This document shows, in pieces, positions 1 to 6,359 of a stretch of DNA of 64,000 nucleotides. The position numbers and the translations under genes were made by a program. The stretch is taken from positions 186,001 through 250,000 of the forward strand of contig NZ_JPOS01000083.1 of assembly GCF_000759025.1 (NCBI RefSeq). The letters run 5' to 3'. Every line of letters begins with the position of its first letter. The stretch's first letter is position 1. This DNA comes from Phaeodactylibacter xiamenensis (GTDB lineage: Bacteria > Bacteroidota > Bacteroidia > Chitinophagales > Saprospiraceae). The notes below the pieces were generated by a model. It was given only the letters and a program-made list of their open reading frames with translations. It was not told the DNA's origin and did not search any database.

Positions 1-972
1 CGCCATGGGCGACAGATTGGCTTCTTCGATCAGGCTGACGAGGTAGGTGTCCCCGCCCATTTCCCGAAAGACGAAGGAAAAGACAGTAGCGCCCAGCAAA
101 ATCACAAAGACCATGCTTGTCAGGTGGGTCGTTTCCCGCATGACGGACTTTAGGACTTCCAGATTGAATTTGCCCTGACTAATGGTGAGCAGAGTAGCGC
201 CCATTGCCCCTACGGCAGCAGCTTCCGTAGGCGAAGCAATGCCTGCAAAAATGGACCCCAGCACGGCCACGATTAGGAGCATAGGCAGGACAAAAGCCTG
301 CAGCACCTTACGGGTAGCCCCTGAAGCCCAGAAAGCCTCCAGTTCTTCTTTCGGCATACTTGGCGCATACCCCGGGCGCACCCAGGCGGTGATGGCGATG
401 TACACAATATAAACGAGTACAAGCAGCAGCCCCGGGATCAGCGCCGCGGCAAACAGCTGCCCCACAGAAACATTCAGCACGCTGCCCAGGAGCACCAACA
501 CAACCGAAGGCGGAATGATCTGCCCGAGGGTTCCGGATGCGGCAATCGTGCCCGTCGCCAGTTCGGTGCGGTAACCGCGCTTCAGCATGGTCGGCAGGCT
601 GATCAGGCCCATGGTGATTACGGTTGCGCCCACAATTCCGGTGGAAGCGGCCAGTAAAGCGCCCACGATCACTACGCTAATCGCCAGCCCGCCCCGGACT
701 TTCCCAAACAGCATCGCCATGGTTTCCAAAAGACTTTCCGCCAGCCCGGATTTCTCCAGCATGATGCCCATATAGATGAAAAGAGGCACCGCCATCAGCA
801 CATAATTGCTCACGACGCCCATCATGCGGGGAGACAGTGCAATGAAGCTGCCCGGATCCAGGAAGCAGATAGCGTACAGGATGGAAATCCCCCCGAGCGT
901 AAAGGCTACAGGATATCCGTACAAAATGAGCAGAAAGATGCTGATGAACAGTAATATCGCAAGGATGGCCAT
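1..972 (-). CDS. dctM: TRAP transporter large permease (DctM family), 3' part outside window
   Basis: This gene encodes the 12-helix type integral membrane subunit of a tripartite ATP-independent periplasmic transporter, which imports an organic acid or similar solute with the ion gradient. The reading frame begins with MAILAILLFISIFLLILYG and stays open for all 324 codons to the window edge. It contains the DctM signature stretches: an early PVAFTLGG segment, a VPLFIYMGIMLEKSG segment, GATVITMGLISLPTML and a PPSVVLVLLGSVLNVSVG segment, between hydrophobic helices. The start codon lies two bases after the stop of the small permease gene, so the two are co-transcribed and probably translationally coupled. 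The solute-binding DctP partner is not in the window, so the substrate cannot be named. The C-terminal part is cut off by the window edge. Confidence 0.93.
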   Translation of the reverse strand, partial: MAILAILLFISIFLLILYGYPVAFTLGGISILYAICFLDPGSFIALSPRMMGVVSNYVLMAVPLFIYMGIMLEKSGLAESLLETMAMLFGKVRGGLAISVVIVGALLAASTGIVGATVITMGLISLPTMLKRGYRTELATGTIAASGTLGQIIPPSVVLVLLGSVLNVSVGQLFAAALIPGLLLVLVYIVYIAITAWVRPGYAPSMPKEELEAFWASGATRKVLQAFVLPMLLIVAVLGSIFAGIASPTEAAAVGAMGATLLTISQGKFNLEVLKSVMRETTHLTSMVFVILLGATVFSFVFREMGGDTYLVSLIEEANLSPMA

Positions 973-974
973 GG

Positions 975-1571
975 CTATTCGGTTTCAGAGGTGCTGGAAT
1001 GGGAAGGGGCTTTACCTTTAAAGATCAACCAGTTGTCGATGATACTCGCGAGCCCCTGCAGGAAGAGCAATACCATGCCCGCTGTTATCGCATATTTGAT
1101 GATGTACCGGGCTGGCAGCCCTCCGGGATCGGGCGACCCCTCTCCTATTTTGTAGGCAATGGTGGCATACTCAAAGGAAACGTAAATCAAGATAGCTGTC
1201 CAGGGAATCAGGAATATTAGGCCTCCGATGAGATTGACCAGCGCTTTGTCTTTAGCCGAAAACTTAGCGTAGAACAGATCCACCCTGACATGCCGGTCGT
1301 GCCGGAAAGCATACCCGGCCCCCAGCAAAAAGATAAGCCCGAACAGGTGCCATTCCAGTTCCATAATCCAGGCTTGGGTTTCATTAAATAAATAACGGAC
1401 GACTACATCGAAACAGACCAGCAGCATAAGCAGCGTAGTCAGCCATGCTGCCGCTCTGCCCACCTGCTCATTCAGGGTGTGGATAGCCTGGGCAACTTTC
1501 CGGAGCGTAGATATCATCAGCCAGGGTTTTGTTGATTTTTCTTGCTTTGATTGCTGACGAAAGATAATCAA
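975..1571 (-). CDS. dctQ: TRAP transporter small permease (DctQ family)
   Basis: This 198-residue protein is the four-helix small membrane subunit of the TRAP transporter. Hydrophobic segments lie at about residues 38-58, 74-92, 113-135 and 152-175, and the sequence ETQAWIMELEWHLFGLIFLLGAGYA is followed by RHDRHVRVD, a hallmark arrangement of DctQ proteins. A second in-frame ATG at 1517 (giving MISTLRKVAQ) would yield a more usual short N-terminus, so the true start may be 18 codons downstream of the one given. It is followed at once by the large permease gene. In the family, DctQ packs against DctM and may help dock the binding protein; that role is family knowledge. Confidence 0.88.
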   Translation of the reverse strand: MIIFRQQSKQEKSTKPWLMISTLRKVAQAIHTLNEQVGRAAAWLTTLLMLLVCFDVVVRYLFNETQAWIMELEWHLFGLIFLLGAGYAFRHDRHVRVDLFYAKFSAKDKALVNLIGGLIFLIPWTAILIYVSFEYATIAYKIGEGSPDPGGLPARYIIKYAITAGMVLLFLQGLASIIDNWLIFKGKAPSHSSTSETE

Positions 1572-3027
1572 TGCCGAACGCTACCCGTAAGGTTTGCCAA
1601 AAAAAATTGACAGCAGGTCAGAAATCCAGGTTTGGCTGGTTAGGAATAGTCAGATTTGTTGGTAAGTAAACACTATCTAAAAATGTGTACTTCACCACTG
1701 ATGGTTTTATGGTTAACCGTGCCATTCCGGATGTATTCGTATTCAAAAAACCAAGCATACACACCCGGATCAAGCGCTTTGCCTTTGAAAGTGCCGTCCC
1801 AAATGATGCTTTGTATGTCTGACGATTTATTGGAATAGACAAGGCCTCCCCAACGGTCAAAAACCTCAAAGCGAATAGCTTGATATGGAAAATCACAACT
1901 AACATAGCATTGCAGAACATCATTATTGCCATCGCCATTTGGCGAGAAAGCAGTCGGTACATATACATTGCAGCCACAGATTTCAGTGGTTACTTCGAAT
2001 GAATGATTAAAAACGCCACAATTATTTTGAATCTCAACCGTATATGTCCCATCCTCAACGATTGAAATCTGATTGCTGCCTGAGCCATCTGACCATAAAT
2101 AAGTGCCTGGCAGCGGTATGCTCAAGTCAAGTTCTTCGCCTTCGCAAAGCAAGGTGTCAGCTGGCAGCAAGCTTAACTGCTTGTCATTTTCTAAAACCAC
2201 AACCGTATCGCTAAATACACAATTGCCCAGGGTCGCATTCACAATGTACCGGCCTTCCTGATTGATGGTCAAAATGCTATCGGCCGCACCTGTATTCCAT
2301 GAGTACGTTGCGTCCAAAAATGATTTCCCGATGGTTCGCGATTCGCCCTTGCATAAAACCAGTGTATCTGGCAACGGGTCAAAATCATACACGCCTACAT
2401 CATCTACATAGTAATAGGAGCCGGTTACACCAAAGCATCCCTCACTTTGCGTATTAGCACTGGTTTTGAAACTGCCGATAATCGCGTATTGCTCCGTTCC
2501 GGTAGCCGTATAGCAGCCACTGATTTCCATCCAGTTGAGGGTATCGTTTAATATTTTCCCTGCCGGATTTTGAACAGCTGGAGTAAAGGGCGGTACTTGC
2601 TCAGCTCCTCCTATTACCGCTTCACGGTACAGGGTGTCCGAAAACGCTAACCCCATTGCATCGGAATGGCAGGGTTGAGAACTGGTACAGTTACGAGAAG
2701 ACACAAAAAACCTTATAAAGTATTTTTCTCCTTTTGTCAATTTTCCTTTCAATTTTACTCCTAAATATTCAGTAGTACGAGGTACAGTTAGAAAATTTAC
2801 AAAGCCTGCATATCCACTTCCTGTTCGGGGGTATTGATAACAATTGAAAGAATTAAGCGGGACACCAAAAACTCCAGCATTACTACCTGCACAATTATTA
2901 TATATATCGGGACTTGACATTGCGTTAATCCATCCTGGACATAGAATTAATTGACCATCAATAATCGGTAAGGGGCAACTCGTTAAATTCTCAAAACTTG
3001 GATTAGTGATTCGATTAATTTGACCAT

Positions 3028-3976
3028 GAAGTTGTCTAAAAATGATTTGTATGGAGTTTAGTTTTTCTCAACAAAATGATTGAAAAGGCTAGGAAATGAG
3101 CACTCATCCAATTTCTAGCAGATGTCTCGTACCGGACTAAAAGAGATTTGAAGCCATCAATCCAAGCGTTGGTCCGCTCAACAGCAAACCTTTCCTTATA
3201 CAACTCAGGGTCTACAAGGTATTCATAATCAGTGTTTTTTGCATTCCTTTTGTTGATGTCTATGTTGGCAAGGATTTCCAGCCCATCACAGTACTCTCTA
3301 AAGCTCCTGCTGTCAAAACCAGCATCTGCATTCATTACCAAACCTCTTGGGTCGATATCGGCCTGCTCTAAAATTTCGCAGATATTTTTGAATGCCTTGT
3401 TAATTTCATAGAGGTCATGATGATTACCTGATACGGGTTTTGACATCGCTAACGGGATTCCGTTGGAGTCAGTCAAAAACAGCATGTTTGTTGTTTTTGC
3501 AGATTTCCGGCTTTGATACCCCACTGCCTCACCACCCATTCTAGCTCGGGTCTGGCTACCGTCTAAAGCTACGGTGGACATATCCAAGGCAGCTTTATTT
3601 GCTTTCAATAATGCCGTCCATAAGCGATGCCAAGAACCATCTTTAGCCCATTTATTGTAATGATAAAACACTGTTTTATAGGATTTTATGGCAAATCCAA
3701 AAAACTGGCGCAGGGGTAACTCTCGCCATTGTGTACCTGTTTTTAGGCGGTATATTATTGCTTTGACCATTTTCCAAAGCTTAACTTTTGGCTTGCGCCC
3801 TAGATTTGTTGTGCTCAAATAGGGCATCAAATTGTGTGTGATGAATTTCTTGGTTAATTTTACGTACATAGTTGCGAAAGGAGTTTGGAAAAGTTTAGAG
3901 ATTTCCAAATATCTCCTTTTGCAACTTTTTGTGCAAACCATCTCGATTTCACCACGATTCTTTTTTAGACAACTTC
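3028..3976 (-). mobile_element. IS5-like insertion sequence, 949 bp
   Basis: The element has perfect 15-bp terminal inverted repeats, GAAGTTGTCTAAAAA at 3028-3042 and its reverse complement at 3962-3976. It is flanked by the direct repeat CAT at 3025-3027 and 3977-3979. It carries a single DDE transposase gene whose stop codon lies inside the left inverted repeat. Length and gene layout fit a member of the IS5 family; some groups of that family make 3-bp duplications. The perfect ends and duplication suggest a recent insertion. Confidence 0.92.
3036..3869 (-). CDS. IS5-like family DDE transposase
   Basis: The enzyme catalyses cut-and-paste movement of the surrounding element. From the chosen ATG at 3869 it has about 277 residues, beginning MYVKLTKKFITHNLMPYLS. 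The N-terminal part has the IS5-type DUF4096-like segment (KLWKMVKAIIYRLKTGTQWRELP), and the catalytic core follows with STVALDGSQTRAR (first Asp), MNADAGFDSRSFREYC (second Asp) and KERFAVERTNAWIDGFKSL (Glu, with the usual Y/R-rich surroundings). The frame remains open upstream to 4103 only because it runs through the right inverted repeat into the signal-peptide part of the interrupted host gene; an alternative in-element start is 3941. No frameshift is visible, so the transposase is probably functional. Confidence 0.9.
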   Translation of the reverse strand: MYVKLTKKFITHNLMPYLSTTNLGRKPKVKLWKMVKAIIYRLKTGTQWRELPLRQFFGFAIKSYKTVFYHYNKWAKDGSWHRLWTALLKANKAALDMSTVALDGSQTRARMGGEAVGYQSRKSAKTTNMLFLTDSNGIPLAMSKPVSGNHHDLYEINKAFKNICEILEQADIDPRGLVMNADAGFDSRSFREYCDGLEILANIDINKRNAKNTDYEYLVDPELYKERFAVERTNAWIDGFKSLLVRYETSARNWMSAHFLAFSIILLRKTKLHTNHF

Positions 3977-4119
3977 CATATGATAAATTCTCAGTAGAAA
4001 AGAATATGAATAGTAATAGTAATAGACTGTATGGATTTACTGGTGCACACATATCCCTAAGAAAATCACTGAACACATCTCCAAATAAAACAATTTTATT
4101 CATAGCAATAAAATATAGC

Positions 4120-4147
4120 GGATATACCTGAATAAACAGATATATCC
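4120..4147. repeat. Imperfect inverted repeat before the interrupted surface-protein gene
   Basis: GGATATACCTG and CAGATATATCC face each other across a 6-base AT-rich loop, just upstream of the interrupted gene and just downstream of the decayed sorting domain. It may be a terminator hairpin of the older gene or an operator; no T-tract follows in either direction. Confidence 0.4.
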
Positions 4148-4161
4148 ACCAATGAAAAAAA

Positions 4162-4371
4162 CTATTTTACTACTGAAAGTTTGGTTGTTAGCAACCTCTT
4201 TCCGTCCTCCCAGATGCTTACTATATAAAGCCCATTAGTAAGGTCTGAGACATCAAAGCCTGATGACCCTAAATGCTCAAACGATTTTACTATTCGGCCA
4301 TTCATATCCGAATGCGTTTGTTGGTGTCAATAGCCGTTTCGGTCTATATGAATAACCGAATTATTTGGTTG
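4162..4371 (-). pseudogene. Decayed remnant of a T9SS type A sorting domain
   Basis: Reading leftward, the frame ending at 4162 encodes SDMNGRIVKSFEHLGSS, then FDVSDLTNGLYIVSIWEDG and KRLLTTKLSVVK before a stop. This is the classical end of a type A C-terminal domain (beta strands around DxNGR, LxNGLY and a final KLxVxK). Upstream the frame is broken by a TGA after the segment NNSVIHIDRNGY, and no start codon or body of a protein is left before the next gene at 4433. It must be the tail of a larger secreted protein lost by deletion. Confidence 0.75.
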
Positions 4372-4432
4372 CTTATTATGTGCTTAACAATCTAACATCT
4401 GTGGCTTAATGCATCTGGCACTGAGAAGACTG

Positions 4433-5254
4433 CTACGCCCCCAGCCGGTCAAACCGAGTCAAGTCCAACTTCTCAATAATGCGGATGAGCTTATCGGCAT
4501 AAGCCTTGTCAGTGGCGTAGCCTGCCTTTTTAAGCCCTCGCGCCCAGCCTTTATAATCGGAAATGCGCAGCCGGTGGAGGTGTTGGTACCGTTCGCCGTT
4601 GAGCAGTTCAGAATGTGCCCGGAAGCTCTCTTTAGCATCCCCAAACACTCGGAACATATCGTAGATGTCATCATCTGAGTAATTGCGGCAGGTACAGCCC
4701 CGGCATTTACTTTTGCACTTGATGCCAAAGTGATTGTTGGACTCCCTGGCCAGCAGGCTTTCTCCGGCGTTGGATTCCAGCAGCCCCTGCGCGAGGGTAA
4801 TGCTTGCCGGGACTCCATAGTCTTCCATTTCACTGATCGCCAGCATTTTGTACTGCTCCAGATAAGCCTCTACTTTAGCATTGACGGCTTCCTTGACCTC
4901 CGGACGCACGTGGTGGCGCTCGGCGTAGTTGTCATTCAGCACGAAGGTGAGGTTTGGGAAATCCTCCGGTTGACGGGTATCCCACTTGATTTGTGAGACA
5001 TTTTGTTGGGTATTGGTGCGCTTTTCAGCTTTATAATTGGCGGGCAGCGCCTGCCCAAACGATGGCACGAGGCCCTGTTCCGCAACCGCAACCGGCTGCT
5101 CGATGCTGTTCAGGTTAAACTGAATGCTAATGTTTTTAAAAAACAGAATGTATATCCCCAGGCCCAAGAGGACGCCGTTGAACCAGTTGCGGTGAAGGGC
5201 GTCCGCCAGAGCTTGAAGGGACAGGGTGTTTTGGTGGGTACTTTTGCTTTCCAT
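4433..5254 (-). CDS. Membrane-anchored GH73-type glucosaminidase (N-acetylmuramidase/LYZ2 domain)
   Basis: The protein has 273 residues: a short cytoplasmic N-terminus, one membrane segment near residues 26-43 (WFNGVLLGLGIYILFF), a periplasmic linker, and a glucosaminidase domain from about residue 125 to the end. Visible family motifs are PASITLAQGLLESNAGES, with the putative catalytic Glu in LLESNAG, followed by NNHFGIKCK and the C-terminal DKAYADKLIRIIE. An unusual cluster of four cysteines (CKSKCRGCTCRNY) follows NHFGIK and is typical of Bacteroidota members of this group. The enzyme would cleave the glycan strand of peptidoglycan during growth or remodelling. It stands alone, and its stop lies close to the decayed sorting-domain remnant. 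Confidence 0.87.
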   Translation of the reverse strand: MESKSTHQNTLSLQALADALHRNWFNGVLLGLGIYILFFKNISIQFNLNSIEQPVAVAEQGLVPSFGQALPANYKAEKRTNTQQNVSQIKWDTRQPEDFPNLTFVLNDNYAERHHVRPEVKEAVNAKVEAYLEQYKMLAISEMEDYGVPASITLAQGLLESNAGESLLARESNNHFGIKCKSKCRGCTCRNYSDDDIYDMFRVFGDAKESFRAHSELLNGERYQHLHRLRISDYKGWARGLKKAGYATDKAYADKLIRIIEKLDLTRFDRLGA

Positions 5255-5343
5255 GTCTTGCCCCTTTTTGTTTCAAAAATGTGTACAAACACAAATGTAA
5301 AACAAAAAATATTTAAAAACAAGACTACAAAACAAATTGATTG

Positions 5344-6234
5344 CTATTTTTTGAATGCGTCCGCCACGATCAGTTCTTTGGTACCGTGACCATAGGTGTA
5401 AAAGCCTTCACCCGACTTCGCGCCCAGCTTGCCGGCCGTCACCATATTGACCAGCAACGGGCAGGGAGCGTATTTCGGATTACCGAAGCCTTCAAACAGG
5501 ACATTCAGGATGGACAAACACACGTCCAACCCGATAAAGTCCGCCAGTTGCAGCGGCCCCATAGGATGCGCCATGCCGAGCTTCATGACCGTATCGATTT
5601 CCTCCACGCCGGCCACGCCTTCGTGCAGGGAGATAATCGCTTCATTGATCATTGGCATCAAAATCCGGTTGGCGACAAAGCCTGGGTAATCATTAACCTC
5701 TACGGGTACTTTCCCAAGCTTGCGGGACAAGTCCATGACGGTCTTAGTGGTCTCATCTGAAGTGGCGTAGCCGCGAATGACCTCTACCAGTTTCATGACC
5801 GGCACGGGGTTCATGAAGTGCATGCCGATGACTTGCGCCGGGCGTGTGGTTGCTGCCGCGATTTTGGTGATGGAGATGGAAGAAGTATTCGTGGCCAGGA
5901 TGGCAGACTTCGGTGCAGCCTCGTCCAGATCCTTGAAGATTTTCAGCTTGAGGTCTACCCGCTCGGTGGCGGCTTCAACGACCAGATCAGCTTCGGCCAC
6001 ACCGGCTTTCAGGTCCGTTTGTTTGGTCAGGTTGCCAAGCGTTTTCTGCTTCACCTCCTCGGTGATCCGCTCTTTTTTGAGCATGCGGTCGAGGTTCTTC
6101 GTGACAGTGGCGAGGGCTTTGTCGAGCGCTTCCTCAGATATGTCGATCAGGTTGACGGAATAGCCATTCATGGCGAAAACGTGGGCGATGCCGTTGCCCA
6201 TAGTGCCGGCGCCGATTACTGCGATATTTTTCAT
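5344..6234 (-). CDS. 3-hydroxybutyryl-CoA dehydrogenase
   Basis: This 296-residue cytoplasmic enzyme interconverts 3-hydroxyacyl-CoA and acetoacetyl-type 3-ketoacyl-CoA with NAD(P). The N-terminal Rossmann fold shows GAGTMGNGIAHVFAMNGY at residues 7-24. The substrate part has ATNTSSISITKIA, GMHFMNPVPVMKLVEVIRG (with the catalytic His) and YPGFVANRILMPMINEA. The C-terminal helical domain ends with AHPMGPLQLADFIGLDVCL and SGEGFYTY. Length and motifs match the short, single-function dehydrogenases (Hbd/PaaH type) rather than fatty-acid oxidation fusions. It is a single-gene unit with its own -7 element, probably used in beta-oxidation, phenylacetate-type or butyrate metabolism; the sequence does not decide which. 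Confidence 0.95.
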   Translation of the reverse strand: MKNIAVIGAGTMGNGIAHVFAMNGYSVNLIDISEEALDKALATVTKNLDRMLKKERITEEVKQKTLGNLTKQTDLKAGVAEADLVVEAATERVDLKLKIFKDLDEAAPKSAILATNTSSISITKIAAATTRPAQVIGMHFMNPVPVMKLVEVIRGYATSDETTKTVMDLSRKLGKVPVEVNDYPGFVANRILMPMINEAIISLHEGVAGVEEIDTVMKLGMAHPMGPLQLADFIGLDVCLSILNVLFEGFGNPKYAPCPLLVNMVTAGKLGAKSGEGFYTYGHGTKELIVADAFKK

Positions 6235-6271
6235 GGATTTGGTTTTAGACTATGTTAGGATTTTCGGGGGG

Positions 6272-6279
6272 CAAAGATA
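6272..6279 (-). promoter_or_regulatory. Bacteroidota -7 element for the 3-hydroxybutyryl-CoA dehydrogenase gene
   Basis: TATCTTTG on the minus strand fits the Bacteroidota consensus TAnnTTTG and lies 38 bases before the start codon. No clear -33 TTTG is present because the position is taken by the terminator of the gene upstream. Confidence 0.55.
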
Positions 6280-6280
6280 C

Positions 6281-6312
6281 AAAAAAGCCTGCACGGACTG
6301 AACCGTGCAGGC
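6281..6312 (-). terminator. Rho-independent terminator after the PKD/Kazal-like gene
   Basis: Read leftward, a perfect 10-bp stem (GCCTGCACGG/CCGTGCAGGC, 6-base loop) is followed by six T. It directly abuts the promoter element of the next leftward gene. Confidence 0.88.
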
Positions 6313-6359
6313 GGGTTTTAAATGATTGGAGTACGGGTGAAATTCTTACAACAGTCGGT

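Larger units (their letters stand above)
1673..4103 (-). pseudogene. T9SS type B (gliding-associated C-terminal domain) surface protein, interrupted by an IS
   Basis: The gene has two separated parts. The 5' part (4103 to about 3977) encodes a signal peptide with the core NPYSLLLLLFIFFSTENLSYG. The 3' part (about 3027 to 1673) continues with QINRITNPSFENLTSCPLPI, a usual first motif of this class, then a jelly-roll-like region, an immunoglobulin-like region with DTLLCEGEELDLSIPLPGTYLWSDG, and a type B sorting domain (VYVPTAFSPNGDGNND ... VFDRWGGLVYSN ... EVHIFR). Removing the 949-bp element and one copy of the 3-bp duplication joins the parts in frame (SYG|QINRI). The intact protein would have been exported through Sec and anchored by T9SS. 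An in-frame ATG at 4052 (MCAPVNPYS) is an equally good start. The 3' part could only be made from an internal start (ATG at 2920) and would lack its signal peptide, so I treat the gene as inactive. Confidence 0.88.
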
